From Bacteroidales bacterium (GTDB lineage Bacteria > Bacteroidota > Bacteroidia > Bacteroidales > UBA932), in the NCBI GenBank assembly GCA_017423025.1, contig JAFPGC010000049.1, forward strand, positions 1 through 64,000: a stretch of 64,000 nt of DNA. The letters are read 5' to 3'. The notes under the pieces are model-generated. The model saw only the letters and a program-made list of their open reading frames with translations. It made no database searches and had not been told where the DNA came from. The position numbers and the translations under genes are program-made. Shown one piece after another: positions 55,089 to 63,787 of this stretch; position 1 is the stretch's first letter; each line of letters opens with the position of its first letter.

Positions 55089-56171
55089 TTATTCTGAATA
55101 CTTTATCACCCTTTTATAGACCTCCATCAGGTTTCCACCCGAAATCTGGTCAATCTGGGCTTGAGTATAGCCCCTGCGGCGAAGTTCCTCCCAAAGTGAG
55201 TCAGACAGCGCGATATTTTCCAGCCCGGAGGGTGTGAGAAGAATCCCGTCAAAATCGGAGCCGATTCCCACGTGATCAATGCCCGCCCACTTCACGGCGT
55301 GGTCAATGTGATCGGCCACTTCCTTCACGCCCGGACGGCGGACTTCCGTCAGAAGCCGCTCCTGCATCCGGTTCCAGGCCTTCACTTTTTCAGGATTGCC
55401 AGGCTCCTTAATAAAAGCGGCCTCTACCCTGTCGGCCTCGTCCAACAAAGCTGCTTCCCTGGGATCTTTTCCAAAATCGTCGGACAAGAAGCCGGGGTTG
55501 TAGTTGATGCCCACATATCCGTCTTTCTCTCCCAGGGCCTGAAGCATCTCATCGGTAAGGTTGCGCTTGTGACCACATAGGGATCGGCAGCAGGAGTGGG
55601 TGGCCACTATGGGAGCTTCCGAAAGCTTGATGCAGTCCCAGAAGGTCTGGTCAGATGCGTGAGAAAGGTCAATCATCATGCCCAGGGCGTTCATCTCTGC
55701 CACCACCTGTTTGCCGAAGGGACTCAGACCTCCCCAGCGCTTGCCTACGGCAGCGCAGTCGGCAATGGCGTTGTCTCCATTGTGCGTCAGGGTAACGTAA
55801 CTGACCCCCAGCCGGTAAAATGTCCGCAGCAAAGAAAGCGATTCCTGAATGGGAGAACCGTTTTCCATGCCCATGAAAAGGGAAATGATTCCCTCTTTCC
55901 GGTTTTGTTCCGCTTCATCGGGGGTAAAGGTCACAGCAGCGTAGTCAGGATTGGCATCGGCCGCATCATATACCGCAGAAAGCATTTCCAGGGCATAGCG
56001 GGTGGCGGCATCCGGGGCCATTTCGGCCGGAGTGTACAGCGCAAAGAAGGCTCCGTCCACCTTGCCGGCGCGCATCTTGGGGAAATCCACGTGCGCATGC
56101 GGATTGTCAATGCCCAGATTCCTCAGCCTCATGAGCTGGGAAGGGGTATCCATATGTGAATCGTAAATCAT
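55089..56171 (-). CDS. M19-family membrane-type dipeptidase
   Basis: 360 residues from ATG 56171 (MIYDSHMDTPSQL); the open frame extends 55 codons into the ABC-F gene but that sequence is not homologous. It is a two-zinc renal-dipeptidase-like enzyme. Ligands and active-site residues are readable: SHMDTP (His6, Asp8), MGMENG (bridging Glu), DLSHASD, ATHSCCRSL and GIGSDFDG. No signal peptide is present, so it works in the cytosol on dipeptides, possibly including D-amino-acid ones. It starts 4 nt after the ABC-F stop. Confidence 0.93.
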   Translation of the reverse strand: MIYDSHMDTPSQLMRLRNLGIDNPHAHVDFPKMRAGKVDGAFFALYTPAEMAPDAATRYALEMLSAVYDAADANPDYAAVTFTPDEAEQNRKEGIISLFMGMENGSPIQESLSLLRTFYRLGVSYVTLTHNGDNAIADCAAVGKRWGGLSPFGKQVVAEMNALGMMIDLSHASDQTFWDCIKLSEAPIVATHSCCRSLCGHKRNLTDEMLQALGEKDGYVGINYNPGFLSDDFGKDPREAALLDEADRVEAAFIKEPGNPEKVKAWNRMQERLLTEVRRPGVKEVADHIDHAVKWAGIDHVGIGSDFDGILLTPSGLENIALSDSLWEELRRRGYTQAQIDQISGGNLMEVYKRVIKYSE

Positions 56172-56175
56172 AAGC

Positions 56176-58098
56176 TTAGTCCAATTGCTCCATGAGCGTG
56201 GTCCATTCGTCGGTATCGGCATCCAGGGCCCGCTTGAGTTCCAGATACTCCCGCGTGAGTTCCATGATGTCGTCCTTTTCGGAGGGATTGGCCAGAATAC
56301 CCTCAATCTCCCCCATCCTGCCCTCGCGTTTGGCAATCTCCTTCTCCAGGAAATTCACCCGGTTCTGGATTTTCCGCTGCTCCTTGGAAACAAACTTCTG
56401 CGCCTGGAATTCCCGGGCCGATTCCTTCTTCTGGGCAGGCTTTTCCTGCACGGGAGCCTGGGCACTCCGCTCCAGCTCCTGCAGGGACTCCAGCTTGCGC
56501 TTCTCCAGGAATTCCTGTACGCCGCCCAAATGCTCCTTGACCTTACCGTCGCGGAATTCGTAGAGTTTGTCCACCAGGCCATCCAGGAAGTCACGGTCGT
56601 GCGAAACCACTATCAGAGTGCCGTCAAACGACTTCAGGGCCTGCTTGAGAACATCCTTGGAACGGATGTCCATGTGGTTGGTAGGTTCGTCCAGCGCCAA
56701 GACATTGTAGGGGGAAAGCATGAGTTTGGCCATCCCCAGCCGGGCCCTTTCTCCACCGCTGAGCACAGAAACGCGCTTGTCAATGTCCTCTCCTTTAAAT
56801 AAGAAGGCACCCAGGATATCCCTCAGCTTGGTACGGATATCCCCCACCGCAATTCGGTCCAGGGTCCCAAACACCGTCTCGGCAGGATCCAGGATATCTT
56901 CCTGGTTCTGGGCATAATAGCCAATATGGACGTTATGTCCCAGGCGGGCTTCTCCGGAGATGGGATCCAATTCCCTCATGATTACCCTCATGAGTGTAGT
57001 CTTACCTTCGCCATTACGGCCGATAAGGGCTACCTTTTCCCCTCTCTTAATCTCTATCTGGGCATCAGAGAAGACCACTTTCTGGGGGTAGCCAACCTTT
57101 AGGTCAACGCCCTTAAATACCACATCACCAGAACGTTCCGCAGGAGGAAATTTCAAAGAGAGCTTGGAATTGTCGCTCTCGTCAATCTCAATCCTGTCCA
57201 GTTTTTCCAGGGCTTTGATGCGGGACTGAACCTGGTTGCTCTTGGTAGGTTTGTAGCGGAAACGGTTGATGAAATCCTCCGTCTTCTCTATCATCCGCTG
57301 CTGGTTCTCGTAAGCGGCCGTCTGCTGGGCCAGGCGCTCCGCCCTTAACATAACATACTGGCTGTAAGGCACTTTATAGTCATGAATGTGCCCCAGCATA
57401 ATCTCCACCGTACGGGTGGTTACATTATCCAGGAACTTGCGGTCATGGGAAACCAGCAGCACCGACCCCCGGAAATTCTTCAGATAATCTTCGAACCACT
57501 CGATGGATTCAATATCCAGATGGTTGGTAGGTTCGTCAAGCAGAAGCACATCGGGGGCCGATAACAGAATCTTGGCCAGCTCAATGCGCATATTCCATCC
57601 CTGGCTGAAGGTCTCTGTATTCCGATCCAGTTCATCCGCCTTGAATCCCAGGCCGAAGAGCACCTTCTGGGCACGGGCTTCCGGTGAAAGGCCGGACTCC
57701 AGCGCCAGGGTATCATTTATCTCATTCAGGCGTTCAATTAAAGACGCGTATTCGCTTGATTCGTAATCTGTTCTATTTGAAAGTTCTTCGGTAATTCTGT
57801 GCAGTTCACCCTCCATAGAGTGGATATGATCGAACACGGACAGGACTTCTTTCATTACCGAGTGCCCCTTGTGATGCTCCATCACCTGCGGCAAGTAACC
57901 GATCTTGACGCCGGTAGGTTTCTCCACGCTACCCGTTGTAGGAGACTGCTCCCCCGTGATGAGTTTCATCAGCGTAGATTTGCCGGCACCGTTCTTACCT
58001 ACAAGACCTATCTTGTCCTGCTCGCTGATATGGAAATTGATTCCATCCAGCAGGACAAAACTGCCGTAGGCTACGGTGACATTGCTTACTGAGATCAT
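56176..58098 (-). CDS. ABC-F family ATPase
   Basis: 640 residues with two ABC domains and no membrane part. Domain 1 has Walker A GKNGAGKST (34-42) and signature FSQGWNMRIELAKILLS; domain 2 has GRNGEGKTT and LSGGERARLGMAKLMLS. A basic linker between them (YENQQRMIEKTEDFINRFRYKPTKSNQVQSR) and a C-terminal coiled coil (about 540-640, KEQRKIQNRVNFLEKEIAKREGRMGEIEG) are typical of the Uup/YdiF-like group. ABC-F proteins act on ribosomes in translation or antibiotic protection; this member looks like a housekeeping type. Its stop is next to the dipeptidase start and its ATG overlaps the tatC stop. Confidence 0.94.
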   Translation of the reverse strand: MISVSNVTVAYGSFVLLDGINFHISEQDKIGLVGKNGAGKSTLMKLITGEQSPTTGSVEKPTGVKIGYLPQVMEHHKGHSVMKEVLSVFDHIHSMEGELHRITEELSNRTDYESSEYASLIERLNEINDTLALESGLSPEARAQKVLFGLGFKADELDRNTETFSQGWNMRIELAKILLSAPDVLLLDEPTNHLDIESIEWFEDYLKNFRGSVLLVSHDRKFLDNVTTRTVEIMLGHIHDYKVPYSQYVMLRAERLAQQTAAYENQQRMIEKTEDFINRFRYKPTKSNQVQSRIKALEKLDRIEIDESDNSKLSLKFPPAERSGDVVFKGVDLKVGYPQKVVFSDAQIEIKRGEKVALIGRNGEGKTTLMRVIMRELDPISGEARLGHNVHIGYYAQNQEDILDPAETVFGTLDRIAVGDIRTKLRDILGAFLFKGEDIDKRVSVLSGGERARLGMAKLMLSPYNVLALDEPTNHMDIRSKDVLKQALKSFDGTLIVVSHDRDFLDGLVDKLYEFRDGKVKEHLGGVQEFLEKRKLESLQELERSAQAPVQEKPAQKKESAREFQAQKFVSKEQRKIQNRVNFLEKEIAKREGRMGEIEGILANPSEKDDIMELTREYLELKRALDADTDEWTTLMEQLD

Positions 58099-58850
58099 TC
58101 CTCGACGGGAACTTTATTCCGGCAAAGCAGGATGGAAAACTCGAACAGGCCATATAGAGGAACGGCCAGTACAAACATGGAAAACGGGTCGCTTGGAGTA
58201 ATCAAAGCAGCTAACAATAAAACAATTACAACTGCGTATTTACGCCATTGCTTTAAGTTCTCGCGGGTTACCACTCCAATGCTGGAAAGAACCAGGATTA
58301 CCGTGGGAAACTCAAACAAAAGCCCTATCAGGAACACCATGGAGGTGAACAGCGACATATAGGAGCTTAGCGAAATGGTGTTCACAATGGCATCGCTCAC
58401 CGAAAAGTTCACAAAGAACATGAGGCAAACCGGCAACACCACAAAATACCCTACCGCTACACCCAGATAGAACAGGGCCGATGACAGGCCGAAGGCCCTT
58501 CTCACCGCTTTCTGCTCGTGGTCGTAAAGAGCCGGAGCAATGAATCTCCAGATTTCCCATATTATATAAGGGAAAGCTACCACCAGACCGCAAAGCAGCG
58601 CCACCTTCAGATAGAAGAAGAACTGGGCCGACAGGTCGATGTTGATAAGATCCATGGAAAACTCAACACCAGGCAGGCGGTAGAGCGGAAAATCCGGCCT
58701 GGTAGGCCAGAATACGGCTTTGAAAAGCGGTTTGGGAAAACTCAGGAACACGATGGAGGCCAAAGCAACGCCCAGCACCGAGTGGAACAAGGTTCCTCTC
58801 AGGGCCTCAATGTGGTCCCAGAAGGACATTTCAACGTCCTTCTCTGCCAC
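58095..58850 (-). CDS. tatC: Sec-independent translocase subunit TatC
   Basis: 251 residues with six membrane segments. TatC recognises twin-arginine signal peptides and forms the core of the Tat translocon. The cytosolic N-terminus MSFWDHIEALRGTLFHS carries the conserved recognition motif, followed by LPGVEFSMDLINIDLSAQFFFYLKVALLCGLVVAFPYIIWEIWRFIAPALYDHEQK, the classic TatC block. It lies 1 nt after tatA and overlaps the ABC-F start by 4 nt. Confidence 0.97.
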   Translation of the reverse strand: MAEKDVEMSFWDHIEALRGTLFHSVLGVALASIVFLSFPKPLFKAVFWPTRPDFPLYRLPGVEFSMDLINIDLSAQFFFYLKVALLCGLVVAFPYIIWEIWRFIAPALYDHEQKAVRRAFGLSSALFYLGVAVGYFVVLPVCLMFFVNFSVSDAIVNTISLSSYMSLFTSMVFLIGLLFEFPTVILVLSSIGVVTRENLKQWRKYAVVIVLLLAALITPSDPFSMFVLAVPLYGLFEFSILLCRNKVPVEE

Positions 58851-58851
58851 T

Positions 58852-59049
58852 TTACTTTTCTTCCTTGGGGGTGGTGTCGACGTCTTTGATCTCCTTCTCC
58901 ACCTCGTTTATCCCCTCTTTAAAGCTCTTGACACCTTTGCCGATTCCCTTCATGAGTTCGGGAATCTTCTTGCCACCAAACAGGAGAACCACGACGGCAA
59001 CGATGGCGACAATCTCCCAGGTTCCAATCATCAACGGATACGTAAGCAT
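58852..59049 (-). CDS. tatA: Sec-independent translocase subunit TatA
   Basis: 65 residues. One N-terminal membrane segment ([20 protein letters not shown]), the [12 protein letters not shown] hinge and the amphipathic helix ([19 protein letters not shown]), followed by an acidic tail, are diagnostic of TatA/TatE. It oligomerises to form the pore with TatC. It is encoded just upstream of tatC and 4 nt after the thioesterase gene. No tatB-like gene is nearby, as is usual in Bacteroidetes. Confidence 0.96.
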   Translation of the reverse strand: MLTYPLMIGTWEIVAIVAVVVLLFGGKKIPELMKGIGKGVKSFKEGINEVEKEIKDVDTTPKEEK

Positions 59050-59053
59050 AGTA

Positions 59054-59467
59054 TTAAGCGTTTATGTGTTTTTCAAATAAAGCAACGACGGGCTCGGGGC
59101 AGCGCACCGGCATAAAGGTCTCCTTATTCAGGAAACCCAGGGTGACTACGCCCTCTGCACAAAGGACTCCGTCCTGGTTGTACACCGCCTGCTTGATGAG
59201 CATTTTGGCCATGGGAACTTTGTTCACTTCGGCCGTAGCGGTAATGATATCCCCCATCCTGGCCGGATGGCGGAAGTGGCATTCCACCGACACGATGGGC
59301 ACCAGCACTCCCAGCTCACTTTCGCACTTTTCAATCGGAAAGCCCAGCTGGACCATCATCTCGTCACGGGCAATCTCGAAGTAACGGATGTAATTGGAGT
59401 GGTGAACCACCGCCATTTGGTCGGTTTCGTAGTACCGGACAGGGAATGTAGCCTTAAAAATAGCCAT
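59054..59467 (-). CDS. YbgC/FadM-like acyl-CoA thioesterase
   Basis: 137 residues, a single hot-dog fold. The family motif is [28 protein letters not shown] near the N-terminus with the catalytic Asp (YETDQ) and the central helix. Such proteins hydrolyse short or medium-chain acyl-CoA esters, and YbgC of E. coli associates with the Tol-Pal cluster; no tol genes are present here. It is between valS (39 nt upstream) and tatA (4 nt downstream), probably in one transcript. Confidence 0.92.
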   Translation of the reverse strand: MAIFKATFPVRYYETDQMAVVHHSNYIRYFEIARDEMMVQLGFPIEKCESELGVLVPIVSVECHFRHPARMGDIITATAEVNKVPMAKMLIKQAVYNQDGVLCAEGVVTLGFLNKETFMPVRCPEPVVALFEKHINA

Positions 59468-59506
59468 AACAAAAATGTTACTACGTTTAACTATTTTGTT
59501 TTAAAG

Positions 59507-62152
59507 TTACTTCTTCAATGACTTAAGCTTAGCCTCGAGACTCTCTATCTTGGAGAGCGAATCGGCCTCTTTTTTGCGCTCGTTCTCAATGACGGCAGCC
59601 GGAGCATGGGCTACGAAATTCTCATTGGCCAGTTTGGCCCTTACTCCCTGCAGGAATTTCTGCTGGTACTCGAGTTCCTTTTGTGCTTTTTCAATCTCTT
59701 CGGCCACATTCACCAGACCGTCCATCTTCACGAACATTTCCTGGGTACGGACCATGAATCCCACGCCCTGGGCGTCTCCAAACTCCCCTACCAGTTCAAC
59801 GTTGACACCGGCCATTTTCTCGATTACCGGGATGCAGGGGAAGGAGCTTCCCTTGATGAGCAGATGCAACTGCTCCTTGGGGGCGATGTTCTTTTGGTTG
59901 CGTACGGAACGGACTCCGTTCACGGCCTCTGCAGCCAGGCTGAAGTTCTCCAGCACGGCGGGGTCGAAGGCTTCGGCCTTGGGAGTGGGAGCATACATGA
60001 TGGTCTCCCCTTCCTTCCTCTCGGCCAGATCCTGCCAAAGCTCCTCGGTAATGAAAGGCATCACCGGATGGATGAGTTTGAGAAGGGCCTCGAAATACTC
60101 AAGCGTCTTATTATAGGTCTCCGGATCTACAGGCTGACCGAAAGCCGGCTTGATGGCCTCCAGGTACCAGCTGCAGTAGTCGTCCCAGAAGAGCTTATAG
60201 ATGGTCATGAGGGCATCGGAGATGCGGAACTTGCTGTAATGGTCTTCCACCAGGGCCAGGGTATCCGACAATTTGGCGGCAAACCATTCGATGGCCAGCT
60301 TGGCAGCCGGGCTCTGGGCCACGGCAGCATCTACCTGGAAACCCTTCACCAGACGGTAACTGTTCCAGATCTTGTTGCAGAAGGCTGCGCCCTGCTTGAT
60401 CTGCGCCTCATCATAGAAAATATCGTTGCCGGCGCTGGAGCAAAGCAGCATGCCAATGCGCACAGCATCAGCACCATAGGTATCAATCAGGTCAAGGGGA
60501 TTCGGCGAATTTCCGAGGGTCTTCGACATTTTCCGCCCGATTTTATCCCTCACAATACCAGTAAAGTACACGTTGGAGAAGGGCTCCTTGCCCATAAATT
60601 CCTCGCCGGCCATGATCATACGGGCCACCCAGAAGAAAATGATATCCGGGCCGGTCACCAAGTCGTTAGTCGGGTAATAATAGGCCAGATCTTTGTTGGG
60701 CTGGTGGTCCGGATGGCCGGGCTTTTCGGGGTCAAAGACCGAGATGGGCCACAGCCAACTGCTGAACCAGGTATCCAGCACATCTTCGTCTTGCTTAAGG
60801 TCTTCGGCCTTGATATTTGGATTAATAGCCCTTGCCTCTTGAAGTGCTTCTTCAGCAGTTGCAGCTACGACGAATTTTCCGTCCGGGAGGTAATATGCAG
60901 GAATGCGCTGGCCCCACCAGAGCTGACGGGAGATACACCAGTCGCGGGCGTTCTCCATCCAGTGGCGGTAAGTATTGATGTATTTCTCGGGAATGAAGTT
61001 GGTGCGGCCGCTCAATACCGTCTCCAGGGCCGTTGCAGCCAGGCTTTCCATCTTCAGGAACCACTGGGCGCTGAGTTTGGGCTCGATGACGGCATCGGTG
61101 CGCTCACTATACCCCACAGGAGAGGTATAATCCTCTACCTTGAGCAGGTTGCCGGATTCCTCCAGCATCTTCACAATCTTCTTACGGGCCACAAAACGGT
61201 CCTCACCCACCAGAATCTGGGCTTTCTCGTTCAGTTTTCCGTGGTCGTCAATAATCTCCAGCACGGGCAGATTATGACGCAGGCCGATTTCATAGTCGTG
61301 CACGTCGTGGGCGGGCGTCACTTTGAGGCAACCCGTACCAAAGTCCATTTCCACGTATTCGTCCTCAATCACCGGAATCTCCCGGTTGATCAGAGGAATA
61401 AGCACCTTCTTGCCCTTGAGCCAGAAATGACGCTCATCCTTGGGATTCACGCAGATGGCGGCATCGGCCATGATGGTCTCCGGACGGGTGGTGGCAATTA
61501 CCAGATACTTGTCGGTAGGGTTGCCGTTGCCGTCGGAGATAAAATACTTAAGGTGATAGAAGTGGCTCTTGGTGTCCTTGTGAATGACCTCATCGTCGCT
61601 CACGGCCGTGAGGGCTTCGGGGTCCCAGTTCACCATGCGCACACCCTTGTAAATCCAGCCTTTCTTATAGAAATAGACGAAGGTGTTGATCACCGCGTCG
61701 CTCAGGGCCGGTTCCATGGTGAAACGCGTGCGGTCCCAGTCGCAGGAGCAGCCTAACTTCTTGAGCTGCTGAAGGATAATACCACCGTGCTCCTCTTTCC
61801 ATTCCCAGGCGTGCTTGAGGAATTCCTCTCGGCCGATATCCTCCTTGCGGATACCCTGGGCCTTGAGCTTGGCCACCACCTTGCTTTCGGTAGCAATGGA
61901 GGCGTGGTCCGTTCCGGGCACCCAGCAGGCATTCTTGCCGTCCATGCGGGCCTTGCGGATAAGGACATCGTTAAGGGTATTGTTGAGCACGTGGCCCATA
62001 TGCAGGATTCCGGTCACATTGGGCGGCGGAATCACTATGGTATAAGGTTGTTTCTCATTGGGTTCGCTATGGAAGAACTTGTGGGCCAGCCAATAGGCAT
62101 ACCACTTATCCTCCACGTCCTTAGCACTATACTTTGCCGCTAATTCCTTCAT
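59507..62152 (-). CDS. valS: Valyl-tRNA synthetase
   Basis: 881 residues, class Ia. The HIGH motif is HMGH (51-54) in PPPNVTGILHMGH, the KMSKS motif is GRKMSKTLG near residue 550. The editing domain (about 200-340) includes TTRPETIMADAAICVNPKDERH. The anticodon-binding domain and the C-terminal coiled coil (LVNVAEEIEKAQKELEYQQKFLQGVRAKLANENFVAHAPAAVIENERKK), typical of ValRS, are complete. It is first of the leftward run to the dipeptidase. Confidence 0.98.
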   Translation of the reverse strand: MKELAAKYSAKDVEDKWYAYWLAHKFFHSEPNEKQPYTIVIPPPNVTGILHMGHVLNNTLNDVLIRKARMDGKNACWVPGTDHASIATESKVVAKLKAQGIRKEDIGREEFLKHAWEWKEEHGGIILQQLKKLGCSCDWDRTRFTMEPALSDAVINTFVYFYKKGWIYKGVRMVNWDPEALTAVSDDEVIHKDTKSHFYHLKYFISDGNGNPTDKYLVIATTRPETIMADAAICVNPKDERHFWLKGKKVLIPLINREIPVIEDEYVEMDFGTGCLKVTPAHDVHDYEIGLRHNLPVLEIIDDHGKLNEKAQILVGEDRFVARKKIVKMLEESGNLLKVEDYTSPVGYSERTDAVIEPKLSAQWFLKMESLAATALETVLSGRTNFIPEKYINTYRHWMENARDWCISRQLWWGQRIPAYYLPDGKFVVAATAEEALQEARAINPNIKAEDLKQDEDVLDTWFSSWLWPISVFDPEKPGHPDHQPNKDLAYYYPTNDLVTGPDIIFFWVARMIMAGEEFMGKEPFSNVYFTGIVRDKIGRKMSKTLGNSPNPLDLIDTYGADAVRIGMLLCSSAGNDIFYDEAQIKQGAAFCNKIWNSYRLVKGFQVDAAVAQSPAAKLAIEWFAAKLSDTLALVEDHYSKFRISDALMTIYKLFWDDYCSWYLEAIKPAFGQPVDPETYNKTLEYFEALLKLIHPVMPFITEELWQDLAERKEGETIMYAPTPKAEAFDPAVLENFSLAAEAVNGVRSVRNQKNIAPKEQLHLLIKGSSFPCIPVIEKMAGVNVELVGEFGDAQGVGFMVRTQEMFVKMDGLVNVAEEIEKAQKELEYQQKFLQGVRAKLANENFVAHAPAAVIENERKKEADSLSKIESLEAKLKSLKK

Positions 62153-62179
62153 ATATAAATACCATTATATTCAATCCTA

Positions 62180-62187
62180 CAAATTTA
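62180..62187 (-). promoter_or_regulatory. -7 element (TAAATTTG) of valS
   Basis: Minus-strand perfect match 27 nt before ATG 62152. Confidence 0.6.
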
Positions 62188-62199
62188 CGGTTTTTTTGT

Positions 62200-62207
62200 T
62201 AATTTTG
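62200..62207 (+). promoter_or_regulatory. -7 element (TAATTTTG) of the DUF3467 gene
   Basis: Perfect match 18 nt before ATG 62226, back to back with the valS promoter. Confidence 0.65.
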
Positions 62208-62225
62208 CAGAAATATCTTTTGAGT

Positions 62226-62567
62226 ATGGATAACAATAATAATAAACCCCAAAATCAGATAAGTCTGGAACTTAAACCGGAAGTGGCCAAGGGCTCCTAT
62301 TCCAACCTGGCCATCATCTCCCATTCCAGAAGCGAATTCATCATTGACTTTGCCACTACCCTCCCGGGCATCGCCAAACCGGAGATTGGCAACCGCATCA
62401 TCATGACGCCCGAGCACGCCAAACGCCTGATGAACGCCCTCTTCGACAACATCTCCAAGTATGAGGCCCAGTTCGGCGTCATCGATCTGGGTGGCAAGGG
62501 CCCACAGGGCACCACTTTCAATCTGGCCGATTTCGGCCCGCTCGGCGGAGGCGGAAACAAATCATAA
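62226..62567 (+). CDS. DUF3467 family protein
   Basis: 113 residues from ATG 62226 (MDNNNNKPQ); an earlier in-frame ATG lies upstream of the promoter. It matches DUF3467: ISLELKPEVAKGSYSNLAIISHSRSEFIIDFATTLPGI and IIMTPEHAKRLMNALFDNISKYEAQFG, with a Gly-rich end. The fold and function are not established. In Bacteroidetes it often stands near RNA polymerase genes; here it lies between valS and kdsC and ends before a GC-rich hairpin. Confidence 0.88.
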   Translation: MDNNNNKPQNQISLELKPEVAKGSYSNLAIISHSRSEFIIDFATTLPGIAKPEIGNRIIMTPEHAKRLMNALFDNISKYEAQFGVIDLGGKGPQGTTFNLADFGPLGGGGNKS

Positions 62568-62600
62568 AACGTATGATTTGTTTCCCTAAGAATCGTTTCA

Positions 62601-62636
62601 CGACTGGGGGCCTAATCCCCCAGACCCCCTGAGTCG
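62601..62636. repeat. GC-rich hairpin between the DUF3467 gene and kdsC
   Basis: An inner 7-bp stem CTGGGGG / CCCCCAG with loop CCTAAT, and an alternative outer pairing CGACT / AGTCG. No T-run follows, so it may be a REP-like intergenic repeat or weak terminator. Confidence 0.5.
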
Positions 62637-62666
62637 CTTTGCTCCTTAGTTCTTCGATCCAAAGAA

Positions 62667-63191
62667 ATGAGCAAATTAGATATGATCAAGGCCTTTGCCT
62701 TCGACATTGACGGCGTGGCCACGGAAGGCACCCTCCTCTGCACCACGGAGGGTGATTTTCTGCGCATTTACGATGCAAAAGACGGCTTCGGCATTCGCAT
62801 GGCCGCCATGAACGGCTACCCCGTAGCTGTAATTACGGGCGGAAGTTCGGAGAGCATCCGCAAACGGATGATGGCCAGCGGCGTCAAGCCCGAGGATGTG
62901 TTCCTCCACTGCAGAAATAAGATGGAGGAATTCTCCATATTCTGTGAACGTTACGGGCTTTCAGCTGAAGAAGTAATGTATTTTGGGGACGACGTCCCGG
63001 ACATCGATGTCATGAAGGCTTGCGGCTGCGGAGTATGCCCGGCCGATGCCGTAGAAGAAGTGCAGAAAATCGCCGACTGGATCACCGATGCCCCGGGCGG
63101 AAAAGGTTGCCTGAGAGAAGCCATCGAGAAGACCCTGAGAAAACAGGGCAAGTGGATTTTCGACCCCGAGACCTACAAAAAGCAGTTCTGA
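62667..63191 (+). CDS. kdsC: 3-deoxy-D-manno-octulosonate 8-phosphate phosphatase (KdsC-like)
   Basis: 174 residues, a C0-type HAD phosphatase that forms Kdo from Kdo-8-phosphate for LPS inner core synthesis. The nucleophile motif is AFDIDGVATEG (Asp13, Asp15). Motif II (VAVITGGSSESIRKRM), motif III Lys (HCRNKMEEF) and the Mg-binding YFGDDVPDIDVMKACG are in order. Its stop overlaps the maf start by 1 nt (TGATG). No other Kdo gene is next to it. With lptD it indicates an LPS-bearing envelope. Confidence 0.93.
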   Translation: MSKLDMIKAFAFDIDGVATEGTLLCTTEGDFLRIYDAKDGFGIRMAAMNGYPVAVITGGSSESIRKRMMASGVKPEDVFLHCRNKMEEFSIFCERYGLSAEEVMYFGDDVPDIDVMKACGCGVCPADAVEEVQKIADWITDAPGGKGCLREAIEKTLRKQGKWIFDPETYKKQF

Positions 63192-63787
63192 TGAACCTCC
63201 ATGGGAAGCATATCATCCTGGGTAGCAACTCGCCAAGAAGGAGAGAATTGCTAAAAGGATTGGATATTGATTTCGAGGTAGATACAAATAACAACTTCGA
63301 GGAAAGCTTCGGAGAAGAGGTCCCCTATGACCAAGTGCCCCGCCTCATGGCCCAGGGCAAGTCTCACAGCTTCCATCGGCCCCTGAAAGAGAATGAGATT
63401 CTCATTACGGCCGACACCATGGTCATCCTTCCCGCAACGGCCCATCGGCCCGGAGAGATTCTGGGCAAGCCCAAGGACCGGGAAGACGCCTGCCGCATGC
63501 TCCGGGATCTCTCCGGACGGGAGCACCACGTGACCACCGCCGTCACCTTGCGGGACGCCACTCACGAAGAGACTTTCGACGTCACCACCGAAGTCTGGTT
63601 CAAACCTCTTACAGAGGCCGAAATCGCCTATTACGTAGATACTTACAAGCCTTTCGACAAAGCGGGCGCCTATGCCATCCAGGAATGGATCGGCCACATT
63701 GGCATTACCCGCATCGAAGGTTCCTATTTCAATGTGGTGGGCTTCCCCGTCCAGCGCGTGTACGAAGCTTTACAGAGATTCGCGTGA
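63191..63787 (+). CDS. maf: Maf-family nucleotide pyrophosphatase
   Basis: 198 residues from ATG 63191 (MNLHGKHIILGSNSPRRRELL). Maf proteins hydrolyse dTTP, UTP and modified nucleotides to monophosphates. Signature sequences: LGSNSPRRRELL (10-21), ADTMVIL with the catalytic Asp, ILGKPKDREDACRMLRDLSGREHHVTTAV, and the late FDKAGAYAIQEW. It overlaps kdsC by 1 nt and its stop lies within the start of mutY. Confidence 0.95.
   Translation: MNLHGKHIILGSNSPRRRELLKGLDIDFEVDTNNNFEESFGEEVPYDQVPRLMAQGKSHSFHRPLKENEILITADTMVILPATAHRPGEILGKPKDREDACRMLRDLSGREHHVTTAVTLRDATHEETFDVTTEVWFKPLTEAEIAYYVDTYKPFDKAGAYAIQEWIGHIGITRIEGSYFNVVGFPVQRVYEALQRFA

Noticed and set aside
56172..56336. N-terminal 55-codon extension of the M19 dipeptidase
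   Set aside because: It overlaps the end of the ABC-F gene in another frame and has an unlikely Trp/Arg/Pro-rich composition; the start at 56171 fits the enzyme.
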